A DNA stretch of 64,000 nucleotides, from NCBI RefSeq assembly GCF_010560025.1, contig NZ_SAIY01000003.1:248001-312000 (forward strand), given 5' to 3'. The notes beneath the pieces were generated by a model that saw nothing but the letters and a program-made list of their open reading frames with translations, was not told where the DNA came from and made no database searches. Position 1 is the stretch's first letter, and each line of letters opens with the position of its first letter. Shown piece by piece: positions 56,429 through 64,000 of the stretch. The position numbers and the translations under genes were made by a program. The DNA comes from Verrucosispora sioxanthis (GTDB lineage: Bacteria; Actinomycetota; Actinomycetes; Mycobacteriales; Micromonosporaceae).

Positions 56429-57562
56429 GTGCGGGAGCTGCTGCGGTCGTGGTGGCACGAGCCGCGGCCCACGGGTCCGGCGCGCGGATGGCGGGACTGG
56501 TCACTGGTCGTCGTGTTCATGGCGACGGCTCTGCTGGAGGGTGTCGTACGCGCGGACCTGCCGGCACCGACGGTCGTGCCGGTCCTGATCGGCGTCGGTC
56601 TCGCCCCGGTGCTGCTCTGGCGACGGACCAGGCCGTTGCTCATGGCGGCGGTCGCCTTCCCGGTCTGCGCCGCCGGCGAGGCCGTGGTGGGCGGCGATCT
56701 CGGTCTGCACACGCTGGCCTTCCTGCTGATCCTGGTGTTCTCGCTGTCGCGGTGGGGCTCGGGACGCGAGGCGGTACTCGGAGGGGCCGTCGTCGCCGCG
56801 AAGATCACGCTGTCCGTGGCGGCCGATCACCTCGGTCCGGGCGACGCGCTGGCCGGGGCCGGGGTGGTGTCGGCCGCGCTCGCGCTCGGGGCCGCGCTGC
56901 GTTACCGGGCCCGCGCCCGTCAACGCGAGTTCGAGCAGGTCAAGCTGCTGGAACGGGAGCGGCTGGCCCGCGACCTGCACGACACCGTCGCCCATCACGT
57001 GTCCGCGATGGCCGTGCGGGCCCAGGCGGGGCTGGCGGTGCTCGACACGCAACCGGACGCCGCCGCCGACGCGCTACGGATCATCGAGGCCGAGGCGACC
57101 CGGGCGCTTGTCGAGATGCGCGCGATGGTGCGGGTGTTGCGCCGCGACGAGCCGGCGGACCGCGCACCGGCTCCCCGCATCACCGATCTGGAACGGCTGG
57201 CCAGCCGGTCCGCGCACGGCCTGGCCGTCGAGGTGGAGTTGTCCGGCGACCTCGACGGGTTGCCGGCGCCGGTGGCCACCGCGATCTACCGGCTGGCCCA
57301 GGAATCCGTCACCAACGCCCGCCGACACGCCCGGCGCGCGACGCGCGTCGTGGTGCGGGTCGCCCGCGACGCCGAGGTGGTGCGGCTACGGGTGAGCGAC
57401 GACGGAGAGGTGCCGAGTCCTCGCGGGTTCGGACCGACCGGTTTCGGGCTGATCGGCATGCGCGAGCGGGCCCATCTGCTCGGCGGCTCCGTCGACGCCG
57501 GACCGGACGTCGAGCGCGGCTGGACGGTCACCGCGACGCTGCCGTGCACCGTGCCGGCCTGA
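56429..57562 (+). CDS. Sensor histidine kinase (HisKA_3), orphan
   Basis: 377 aa from GTG 56429; an upstream ATG at 56351 overlaps the divergent nitroreductase start and is less likely. Four to five hydrophobic helices in residues ~25-160 form the membrane input. The dimerisation box RERLARDLHDTVAHHVSAMAV places phospho-His at about 184. The HATPase domain shows IYRLAQESVTNARRHA and GFGLIGMRERAHLLGG. It is the NarL-partner type, yet no response regulator follows; the gene ends before a convergent PaaX-type regulator. It may pair with a distant orphan. Confidence 0.93.
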   Translation: MRELLRSWWHEPRPTGPARGWRDWSLVVVFMATALLEGVVRADLPAPTVVPVLIGVGLAPVLLWRRTRPLLMAAVAFPVCAAGEAVVGGDLGLHTLAFLLILVFSLSRWGSGREAVLGGAVVAAKITLSVAADHLGPGDALAGAGVVSAALALGAALRYRARARQREFEQVKLLERERLARDLHDTVAHHVSAMAVRAQAGLAVLDTQPDAAADALRIIEAEATRALVEMRAMVRVLRRDEPADRAPAPRITDLERLASRSAHGLAVEVELSGDLDGLPAPVATAIYRLAQESVTNARRHARRATRVVVRVARDAEVVRLRVSDDGEVPSPRGFGPTGFGLIGMRERAHLLGGSVDAGPDVERGWTVTATLPCTVPA

Positions 57563-57613
57563 CGCGCCGCGCGCGAGAGCCCTCGGGCCGAACCCGGCAT
57601 CCAGCCGACCGGG

Positions 57614-58672
57614 TCAGCTGGGCCGGGGCCCGACCGTCACCTCGTCGCAGTCCACGGCCGAGTCCGGTGTCTCCCATTCGGCTGGTGGTGCGCTCGCCGC
57701 CGAGGTGGTGCCGGCGGCACCGCGAACCCCGGCGATCAGGTCGGCGGTGGTGTGGGCCCGGACGCCGAGCGGTGTGCTGTCGGTGAACCGCCCGACGACC
57801 GCTCGGACGTGCTGCTCGGCCGGGTGCGCGAGACCGTCGTACACGGCCGCGAACAGATCGCGGGCCGGCTGCCTGAGCCAGCCGGCCGGCAGCAGTTCCA
57901 CCGGCAGCTGCGGGTCGAGGGTGGGAAAGCGGCGGAAGGTGTCCATCACCTCGGTGCGTGCCCGCACCGCTGCGGCACCGTCCACCTGCCCGGCGCTGAC
58001 CAGCGGCAACAACGATGTCCAGCGGTCCAGGAACGCCGCGTACTGCCGGGTGATGGCGTCGATGTCCCAGGCCTCGATGGGCGCACGGTCGCTGGTCGAC
58101 CCCAGCGCGTTCTGGCGACCGCGGAAGACCGTGACGGTGCCGAGGGTCAACTGTTCCAGCTGCGCCCGCGCCCGGGGCGTCAGTTCGTACGGCGAGACCC
58201 ACAGGCCGTCGTACAGCGGCGCGTATCCGAGCCAGCGGAGCTGGCCGCGCAGCGCCCGGCGCTGGGTGCTGTGATCCTGGGGCAGCGAGAAGGCCACGAT
58301 CGTCCAGCACCCGTCCCACGGCGCCGCGGTGGTGGTGGAGGTGAGGATCCAGTTGCCTCCGCTGGAGAGGTTGGCGGCGGCGGCGCGGCTGAGTCGGTAC
58401 GAGCTGCGGCGTCCGTGGCGACTGCCTTCGAGCACACCACGGCGGGCCAGCCGGCTGATCGCGGTACGGGCGCCGGCGGTGGTCACCCCGGACTCGGTGA
58501 GCAGCGCGACGATGGCGGCGGACGGCAGCGCGGCACGGGTCCGCAGGGTGTAGTCCGCCAGCAGCGTCATGGCGAAACCCTGGGGCGAGTTGCCCACCTG
58601 TCGCCGGGGCATCCGCAGCGCGTTGCTCCCGTCGTCGGAATAGATCTCCTCGATGTGGAACGGGCTGTTCAC
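57614..58672 (-). CDS. PaaX-family transcriptional regulator
   Basis: 352 aa. The N-terminal winged helix-turn-helix is LLADYTLRTRAALPSAAIVALLTESGVTTAGARTAISRLARRGVLEGSRHGRRSSYRLS (in parts). The middle PaaX domain has WTIVAFSLPQDHSTQRRALRGQLRWLGYAPLYDGLWVSP. The C-terminal PaaX_C portion is LPVELLPAGWLRQPARDLFAAVYDGLAHPAEQHVRAVV. PaaX proteins repress phenylacetate and related catabolic genes by sensing CoA thioesters, but no paa genes are here, so its target is different or distant. GTG 58672 has CGGAG upstream. A 302-nt gap separates it from the divergent esterase. Confidence 0.92.
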   Translation of the reverse strand: MNSPFHIEEIYSDDGSNALRMPRRQVGNSPQGFAMTLLADYTLRTRAALPSAAIVALLTESGVTTAGARTAISRLARRGVLEGSRHGRRSSYRLSRAAAANLSSGGNWILTSTTTAAPWDGCWTIVAFSLPQDHSTQRRALRGQLRWLGYAPLYDGLWVSPYELTPRARAQLEQLTLGTVTVFRGRQNALGSTSDRAPIEAWDIDAITRQYAAFLDRWTSLLPLVSAGQVDGAAAVRARTEVMDTFRRFPTLDPQLPVELLPAGWLRQPARDLFAAVYDGLAHPAEQHVRAVVGRFTDSTPLGVRAHTTADLIAGVRGAAGTTSAASAPPAEWETPDSAVDCDEVTVGPRPS

Positions 58673-58783
58673 GGGCGCTCCGGAGTCGACTCGGGGACGG
58701 GGTTATCGACTGTAGATGGACGCCGATGAACCAGTCCGTCGACCGGGCCGGGAACCACGGCACAGTTGATCGAGGTGCGTCGA

Positions 58784-58812
58784 TTGACACTTCCTGGGCC
58801 CAGGAGAACAAT
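58784..58812 (+). promoter_or_regulatory. Esterase promoter with a palindrome filling the spacer
   Basis: -35 TTGACA (58784-58789), 17-nt spacer, -10 AACAAT (58807-58812). The perfect palindrome TCCTGGGCCCAGGA (58792-58805) lies wholly between the two boxes, where a bound repressor or a MerR-like activator would act. The start point would be near 58819, leaving a leader of about 155 nt before the GTG at 58975. The rest of the 302-nt gap from 58673 shows no gene. Confidence 0.55.
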
Positions 58813-58974
58813 ATCTGCTACACGACGCCACTCGGAGCCGGGCAGGGCAAGCCAGACGTGGTGGGCGAGCGGGGGACTTGGGCGCACCCGCGAGCACACG
58901 CGGCGGGCACACGTCACCGCCGCCGTCGCACCGACCGATCCCAGCCTGCATTCAGGCGTTCGAAGGAGTCGTCC

Positions 58975-60318
58975 GTGAAAATCAGAAGGAAACTACTGCT
59001 CGGCGTGGCCATGTCGCTGGTCGCGGCCGGCCTGGTGGTGCCCACGTTCAGCCCCGCGTACGCGGCCTCGCTGACCGAGGTGACCAGTTTCGGTGACAAC
59101 CCCGGCCGGATGCGCATGCACATCTACGTGCCGGACAACCGACCGGCGCGGCCGGCGACGGTGGTGGCCATGCACGGCTGCGGCGGTTCCGGCCCCGGCT
59201 TCTACTCCGCAAGTGAGTTCGCCAGCCAGGCCGACCGGTACGGCTTCATCGTGATCTACCCGTCCGCGACCCAGCAGGCCGGCTTCGGCAACTGCTTCGA
59301 CGTGTGGTCGGACGCCGCCAAGCGCCGCGGCGGGGGCAGCGACCCGGTCTCGATCATGTCGATGATCCGGTACGCGCAACAGCAGCACAACGCCGACCCC
59401 GACCGGGTCTACGCGACGGGCAGTTCCTCCGGCGGCATGATGACCAACCACATGCTGGCCCTCTACCCCGACGTGTTCAAGGCCGGCGCCGCGTTCATGG
59501 GAGTGCCGTTCAACTGCTTCGCCAACGCGGCGGACTACCCGCCCGGCAGCAGCCAGTGCACCGGCGGCAACATGAACCGGACCCCGCAGCAGTGGGGTGA
59601 CGCGGTGCGCCAGGCGTACCCCGGTTACTCCGGTCCGCGTCCCCGGGTGCAGCTGTGGCACGGCACCAACGACACGCTGGTGCCGTTCTCACTGCTCCAG
59701 GAGGCCGTCGAGCAGTGGACCAACGTGTTCGGCCTCAGCCAGACGCCCACCTCCACCGACACGCCGCAGGCCAACTGGAACCGCCGCAGGTTCGCCGACA
59801 GCGGTGGCACCGTCCAGGTCGAGGCGTACAGCATCCAGGGCGCCGGGCACAGCCTGCCCTCCGGCGGCATGGCCGCGGCCGCCGTCCAGTTCTTCGGTCT
59901 GACCAACCCGAACCCGACCACCCCGCCGCCGAACCCCACCACCCCGCCACCCAACCCGACCACGCCGCCGCCGAGCCCGACCACGCCGCCGCCGGGTTCC
60001 GGTGCCTGCCGGGTGACCGTCGCCGTGAACGCGTGGAACACCGGGCTCACCGAGAACATCACCATCACCAACACCGGCACCAGCGCGATAAACGGCTGGT
60101 CGCTGGTGTTCACCCTGCCCGGTGGGCAGACCATCACCGGCGGTTGGAACGCCACCTACTCCCCCAGCTCGGGGCAGGTGACGGCGCGCAACGTCTCGTA
60201 CAACGCCAGCATCGCGCCCAACGGATCGCTGACGATCGGCTTCCAGGCCACCCACACCGGTAACACCGCCAGGCCCAGCTCGTTCACCCTCAACGGGGCG
60301 TCCTGCACGGTCGCCTGA
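58975..60318 (+). CDS. Secreted PHB-depolymerase/CE1-type esterase with CBM2
   Basis: 447 aa. GTG 58975 has AAGGAG at 7 nt. Signal peptide 1-30 (LLLGVAMSLVAAGLVVPTFS, AYA cleavage). Residues ~32-305 are an alpha/beta-hydrolase of the poly(3-hydroxybutyrate) depolymerase/acetylxylan esterase group: oxyanion region MHGCGGSGPGFY, nucleophile Ser151 in GSSSGG, Asp in HGTNDTLVPF and His in GAGHSLP. A linker of NPTTPPP repeats (~312-343) precedes a CBM2 (Cys345-type start GACRVTV to NGASCTVA). The cellulose/xylan-binding module favours acetylxylan or feruloyl esterase over PHB depolymerase. It would complement the xylanase and GH43 enzymes. Confidence 0.95.
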   Translation: MKIRRKLLLGVAMSLVAAGLVVPTFSPAYAASLTEVTSFGDNPGRMRMHIYVPDNRPARPATVVAMHGCGGSGPGFYSASEFASQADRYGFIVIYPSATQQAGFGNCFDVWSDAAKRRGGGSDPVSIMSMIRYAQQQHNADPDRVYATGSSSGGMMTNHMLALYPDVFKAGAAFMGVPFNCFANAADYPPGSSQCTGGNMNRTPQQWGDAVRQAYPGYSGPRPRVQLWHGTNDTLVPFSLLQEAVEQWTNVFGLSQTPTSTDTPQANWNRRRFADSGGTVQVEAYSIQGAGHSLPSGGMAAAAVQFFGLTNPNPTTPPPNPTTPPPNPTTPPPSPTTPPPGSGACRVTVAVNAWNTGLTENITITNTGTSAINGWSLVFTLPGGQTITGGWNATYSPSSGQVTARNVSYNASIAPNGSLTIGFQATHTGNTARPSSFTLNGASCTVA

Positions 60319-60325
60319 CCCCGTC

Positions 60326-60369
60326 GGTGCTCCGGGGACGGTACGTTTCGCGTACCTCCCCGGAGCACC
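60326..60369. terminator. Long hairpin, bidirectional terminator between esterase and TetR genes
   Basis: GGTGCTCCGGGGA (60326-60338) pairs perfectly with TCCCCGGAGCACC (60357-60369), and inside it GGTAC pairs with GTACC. The structure starts 8 nt after the esterase stop and ends 19 nt from the stop of the convergent TetR gene, so it can serve both. Confidence 0.8.
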
Positions 60370-60387
60370 CACGCCGACCCGGCGCGT

Positions 60388-61074
60388 CTACGGCCGCACC
60401 CGGGCACCCTGGGCGAGCAGCCCGTCGACGAGGGCCCGGAGGCCGTCGACATAGGTGTCACGGGGGGCCAGCACCGCCCAGCGGTCACCCAGCGCGGCGA
60501 GGTGCGGCAGCTTCCCGGCGTCGATGGTGCCGAAGAACGCCCCTTGACGGGTGACGGCGTCGCCCTGACCCCGACGCGCGGTGTGCGACCGGACGAGAAT
60601 CTCCCCGACGGTGTAGTACCAGATGCTGCGGAAGACGTAGACGGCGTGCTCGGGAGTGCAGCCGTGGTCGACGGCGCCGGCCACGACCGCCTCGACCAGC
60701 CCCAGGGGCGAGTCACCGAGCCGGGCGATGAATCCGTCGGTGGTGAGGACCTCGGCGGCCCACGGCCACGCCGCCAGCGCATCGTGGATCGTCGCCGCCG
60801 CGACGATGACGCGCTCCCGTGGCTCATCGGGCAGCCGAGGGCGGGAGACCTGTTCCCCGTACTCGTTGATCAGAAGAAGTAGCAGGTCCTCTTTGTCCTG
60901 GACATGGTGATAGAGAGTGGTCGCTCCCACACCGATCTCGGCGGCCAGCTTGCGGATGGTCAGCCGCTCCCACCCGTCGCGATCGATGAGGCCACGCGCG
61001 GCGGCCAGGATCTGGGCACGAGAGGTCGTCGGCGGTCTGCCAGGCCTGGGGCGCGGCGCATCGGCGTGGGGCAC
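60388..61074 (-). CDS. TetR-family transcriptional regulator
   Basis: 228 aa from GTG 61074. Helix-turn-helix: RAQILAAARGLIDRDGWERLTIRKLAAEIGVGATTLYHHVQDKEDLLLLLINEY (in parts), a TetR-type recognition segment. The C-terminal domain (AAATIHDALAAWPWAAEVLTTDGFIARLGDSPLGLVEAVVAGAV) resembles the TetR_C_33/tetracyclin-repressor-like group. It lies 7 nt after the stop of the ABC half-transporter gene and is probably the last gene of that operon and its repressor. Confidence 0.93.
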   Translation of the reverse strand: MPHADAPRPRPGRPPTTSRAQILAAARGLIDRDGWERLTIRKLAAEIGVGATTLYHHVQDKEDLLLLLINEYGEQVSRPRLPDEPRERVIVAAATIHDALAAWPWAAEVLTTDGFIARLGDSPLGLVEAVVAGAVDHGCTPEHAVYVFRSIWYYTVGEILVRSHTARRGQGDAVTRQGAFFGTIDAGKLPHLAALGDRWAVLAPRDTYVDGLRALVDGLLAQGARVRP

Positions 61075-61081
61075 CGCCCCA

Positions 61082-62839
61082 TCATGCCCCTTCGCCGTCC
61101 GAGGCCCGTCGAGGTGACGGCGCCGCACCAGGCACGCCCGACGCGGTGGACAGGCTCCAGAAGTCGGCGTAGCGACCGCCACGACGCAGCAGTTCCTCGT
61201 GGCTGCCCTCCTCGACGACCCGTCCGTCGTCGAGGAAGACGACCCGGTCGGCGCGCCGGACGGTCCGCATCCGGTGCGTGACCATGATCACCGTCCGTCC
61301 CGGCATCAGCCGTTCGATGCCCTCGTGAACGGCCGCCTCGTTGACCGGATCGAGCGCCGAGGTCACCTCGTCGAGCAGGACGATCGGTGCGTCCCTCAGC
61401 AGTGCCCGCGCGATCGAGACCCGCTGGCGCTCACCGCCGGACAGCGACGCGCCGCCTTCGCCGACGTTCGCCCCCCAGCCGCCGGGCAGCCGCTCGACGA
61501 CCTCGTCCAACCGCGCGGCGGTCGCCGCCGCCCGCACCTCGGCGTCGCCGGCGTCGGGGCGACCGAGCCGGACGTTCTCCTCGATGGTGCCGTCGAAGAG
61601 ATAGACGTCCTGGAACACGATGGCGATCTGTGCCAGCAACACGCCCGGGTCGATCCGCCGCACGTCGACACCGCCCACCCGTACCGCTCCCGACTCCACG
61701 TCGTAGAACCGGGCGATCAGCTGGAGCAGGGTGCTCTTGCCCGCGCCGGACGGACCGACGACGGCCATCCGCTGCCCCTGCGGCACCGACAGCGACACAC
61801 CGTCGAGCACCGTGCGATCACCGTGGCGGAAGGTGACCGCGTCGAACTCCAGATCGAACCGCCGCGGCCGTACCGGCCGATCCGGTTCCGGCAGCGGCTC
61901 GGTGCGCAGCACCGTGTCGAGCCGCGCCAGCTCGGCGCGGGCGGCGCGTAGCTTGCCGCCGGTGTCCGACAGGGACAGCAGCGGGTCCGCAGCTCGGGCG
62001 GCGAGCACCAGAACGGCCAGGATCTCCGCGCTCCCGATGTCGCCGCCGAGCGCGAGATGGCTTCCCAGGACCAGAAGGGCGGTGAAGACGGCCTGCACGG
62101 TCAGGGTCAGACCCACCACGGCGGGCAGCACCGAGATCGTCTGCCGGCGGGCGGCCCGCTCCACGTCCCGCAGCGCGTCGTCGAGCAGGGCGAACCGCTC
62201 GCCACCGCGGCCACCGGCCCGCAGCACCGGCTGGGCCTGGAGGTACTCGATGACCCGGGCGCTGGCCTCGTGGTCCCGCGCGGCGTGGTCGGCGTCGTTG
62301 GCCGTCATCAGCCGCGCGGTCCACCGCTGGGTGAGTACCACAAGTGGTGCCGCCACCAGCGCGGCCAGCCCGAGTTGCCAGTTGAACACGGCGATCACGG
62401 CCACGATCGTCAGCGGTGTCACGCAGGCGGAGATGAACGGCCCGAGCAGGTGCGCCGACACGCCCATCGCCGTCAGCAGCCCACGGCTGGCCAGCACGGA
62501 CACCTCGCCCACCCGGGCGGCGTCGTACCAGCCGACGGGCAGCCGGGCCAGGTGTTCACCGAGGCCGTGGTACATGCCCCGCAGCATCGTGGTCCCGACG
62601 CGCATGCCGGACAGGTCGCTGGTGTAGCGCAGCGCCGCGTAGGCCGCGACGGAGACCGCGAACGCGATCAGCCACGGCCCGGCATCCGACGGGTTGTCCC
62701 CGAACAGCGCCCGCAACACCGGCACCAGCAACGCGTAGAGCAGGCCCTCCAGCACCGCGGTCACCGTCATCAGGGCGACCGTACGACGCATCGGCGTGGC
62801 GTATTCGTCGCCGAGCACCCGCAACAGCAGACTGATCAT
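61082..62839 (-). CDS. ABC exporter half-transporter (TMD-NBD), second subunit
   Basis: 585 aa. Six transmembrane helices in residues 1-~310, starting MISLLLRVLGDEYATPMRRTVALMTVTAVLEGLLYALLVPVL. The NBD has Walker A VVGPSGAGKSTLLQL, Q-loop VFQDVYLF, signature [16 protein letters not shown], Walker B IVLLDEVTSALDP and MVTHRM. Note DEV in place of the common DEA/DEP. The ATG overlaps the TGA of the upstream half-transporter, so the two form a heterodimer. The arrangement (two ABC halves then TetR) resembles siderophore or drug exporters such as IrtAB-type pairs, but no substrate is evident. Confidence 0.95.
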   Translation of the reverse strand: MISLLLRVLGDEYATPMRRTVALMTVTAVLEGLLYALLVPVLRALFGDNPSDAGPWLIAFAVSVAAYAALRYTSDLSGMRVGTTMLRGMYHGLGEHLARLPVGWYDAARVGEVSVLASRGLLTAMGVSAHLLGPFISACVTPLTIVAVIAVFNWQLGLAALVAAPLVVLTQRWTARLMTANDADHAARDHEASARVIEYLQAQPVLRAGGRGGERFALLDDALRDVERAARRQTISVLPAVVGLTLTVQAVFTALLVLGSHLALGGDIGSAEILAVLVLAARAADPLLSLSDTGGKLRAARAELARLDTVLRTEPLPEPDRPVRPRRFDLEFDAVTFRHGDRTVLDGVSLSVPQGQRMAVVGPSGAGKSTLLQLIARFYDVESGAVRVGGVDVRRIDPGVLLAQIAIVFQDVYLFDGTIEENVRLGRPDAGDAEVRAAATAARLDEVVERLPGGWGANVGEGGASLSGGERQRVSIARALLRDAPIVLLDEVTSALDPVNEAAVHEGIERLMPGRTVIMVTHRMRTVRRADRVVFLDDGRVVEEGSHEELLRRGGRYADFWSLSTASGVPGAAPSPRRASDGEGA

Positions 62840-64000
62840 CGGGAGAGGTCCTCCTGCCGGGTCCGCCAGAACGCGGCGAACGTTCCGTCCCGGGCGAGCA
62901 GGTCGGTCGGTCTACCCCGCGCCGCGACCACCCCGTTCTCGAGCAGCACGACCTGGTCGGCGTCAGCGACGGTCTCCAGGCGGTGGGCGATGACCAGGAC
63001 GGTCCGGTCGCGCAGCGTCGACAGGGTCTGCCGGACCGCCTGATCGGTCCTCGGGTCTGCGAAGGCGGTCGCCTCGTCGAGCACCAGGACGGGCGGGTCG
63101 GCGGCCAGGGCACGCGCGATGGCGATGCGTTGCGCCTCGCCGCCGGAGAGCGTGGCGTCCTGGCCGAGTACGGTCTCGTAGCCGTTCGGCAACGCGAGGA
63201 TGCGGTCGTGGATGTGCGCCAGCCGGGCGGCGCGCGTGATCTGCTCGGCGGTCGCGTGCGGGACCGCCAGCGCGATGTTGTCCGCGACCGACGCGCGCAG
63301 CAGCCGGACGTCCTGGAGGACGAAGGAAACCCGGCGGTAGAGCTCCCTGGCGTCGATGTCACGCAGGTCGACACCGCCGAGGCGCACCGAACCGTGCGTC
63401 GGGTCGAAGAACCGGGGCAGCAGTTGCCCGAGCGTGGACTTTCCGCTGCCGGACGGTCCGACCACCGCGGTGAGCGTGCCCGGCTCCAGCGTCAGGTCGA
63501 TCCCGCGCAGCACCTCGGGGCCGTCGTCGTAGCCGAACCGGACGTCGCGCAGCTCCACCCGGTTGTCCCGCGGGATGGCCGGGCACGCGGGCTGCGGCAG
63601 CACCCCCACCCCGAGGACCTCGCGGATGCGGCCGACCGCGCGGCCGGCGGCCTGCATGTCGTCGAAGCCGTGGCCGAGGGCCGCGACCGGTGCGGTGAGC
63701 CCCAGCCCGAGCAGCAGGAAGGGCAGCAGGTCCACCGGCACCAGGTCACCGGAGGTGATCCGCATCGTGCCGCCGGTCAACACCACCAGCAGCACGAAGG
63801 GCGGCGACAACGCCAACTGCATGCCGGCGGCGACGGCGGAGACACCGCGTACCCAGTGGGTGAAGATGTCGACGAACTCGTCGGCGGCGGTGCGGAACCG
63901 GTGGTGCGCACGCTCGGCGCCGCCGAACGCCTTCACCACGGCGATGCCCTGCACGAACTCGACGACGGAGGTGGCGATCCGGCCCATCGCCGCGTCGAAG
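62836..64000 (-). CDS. ABC exporter half-transporter, first subunit (5' end outside window)
   Basis: The frame is open to the right window edge; 388 codons are visible. It shows the last transmembrane helices (AGMQLALSPPFVLLVVLTGG, DLLPFLLLGLGLTAPVAALG) and a complete NBD: Walker [17 protein letters not shown]-loop SFVLQDVRLL, signature LSGGEAQRIAIARAL, Walker B VLVLDEATAFADP and VIAHRL. An acidic coupling segment precedes (ATSVVEFVQGIAVVKAFGG). Its stop overlaps the start of the partner gene (ATGA). The N-terminal helices and promoter are not in the window. Confidence 0.94.
   Translation of the reverse strand, partial: FDAAMGRIATSVVEFVQGIAVVKAFGGAERAHHRFRTAADEFVDIFTHWVRGVSAVAAGMQLALSPPFVLLVVLTGGTMRITSGDLVPVDLLPFLLLGLGLTAPVAALGHGFDDMQAAGRAVGRIREVLGVGVLPQPACPAIPRDNRVELRDVRFGYDDGPEVLRGIDLTLEPGTLTAVVGPSGSGKSTLGQLLPRFFDPTHGSVRLGGVDLRDIDARELYRRVSFVLQDVRLLRASVADNIALAVPHATAEQITRAARLAHIHDRILALPNGYETVLGQDATLSGGEAQRIAIARALAADPPVLVLDEATAFADPRTDQAVRQTLSTLRDRTVLVIAHRLETVADADQVVLLENGVVAARGRPTDLLARDGTFAAFWRTRQEDLSR

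Noticed and set aside
59928..60000. Short tandem repeat resembling a small repeat array
   Set aside because: It encodes the NPTTPPP linker between the esterase and CBM2, so it is a protein-level repeat, not CRISPR or a DNA element.

Overview
The window is very GC-rich, almost fully coding DNA with frequent GTG starts, 1-4 nt stop/start overlaps and many one- and two-component regulators. The gene repertoire (ECF42 sigma factor with a DGPF partner, LAL-type LuxR protein, SulP with MerR, secreted GH11-CBM2 xylanase, GH43-CBM42 enzyme, PadR with permease-prefix protein) points to a mycelial actinomycete, most probably a member of Micromonosporaceae such as Micromonospora. This is inferred from style and gene content, not from a marker gene. 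No rRNA, tRNA, CRISPR array, prophage or insertion sequence was recognised. It reads as an accessory part of a chromosome.

Layout. 0-6.3 kb: the tail of an FtsX-type permease, a HAD phosphatase, a lipoprotein zinc peptidase, a DGPF/ECF42 sigma pair, ACC deaminase (acdS) under a palindromic operator, a secreted HNH nuclease and an orphan response regulator. 6.5-15 kb: a DUF2306 membrane protein; three overlapping genes that look like a surface-glycan or capsule module; a manganese catalase operon with a 10-TM metal exporter-like protein; and a divergent kinase/LuxR regulator pair. 15-22.4 kb: MerR-SulP anion permease, an AraC-VOC-UvrA-like operon, and a NarL-type two-component system whose kinase carries a frameshift.

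22.6-31.7 kb: DUF6223, DUF305 and DUF1996 exported or membrane proteins, a GH11 xylanase, and a PucR regulator divergent from a fused class II aldolase/class III aminotransferase plus an FGGY sugar kinase. 31.7-41.6 kb: a large membrane protein, a CPA2 antiporter fused to a UBP zinc finger with a small KhtT-like partner, a GH43-AbfB enzyme behind a LacI-type palindrome, GNAT, a PadR pair and argS.

42-52 kb: a beta-rich lipoprotein of unknown role, VOC, MarR divergent from an FMN reductase-GNAT fusion and an amino-acid oxidase, and a two-component system divergent from a lipoprotein/adaptor/ABC/permease (MacAB-like) operon. 52-64 kb: a LAL regulator wrecked by several frameshifts, OsmC, nitroreductase, an orphan sensor kinase, a PaaX regulator, a secreted CE1-type esterase with CBM2, and a TetR-linked ABC half-transporter pair running off the window.

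Themes. (1) Secreted plant-polysaccharide degradation: xylanase, GH43-CBM42, CE1-CBM2 esterase and possibly the DUF1996 protein, three of them with palindromic operator candidates nearby. (2) Oxidative and metal stress: Mn catalase, OsmC, nitroreductase, MarR/FMN reductase. (3) Efflux and detoxification: MacAB-like, UvrA-like and ABC pairs. The least familiar pieces are the aldolase-aminotransferase/kinase unit, the antiporter-UBP fusion, the three-gene glycan module, and compact promoters in which an operator overlaps a probably leaderless start codon (acdS and the marR/FMN reductase divergon).
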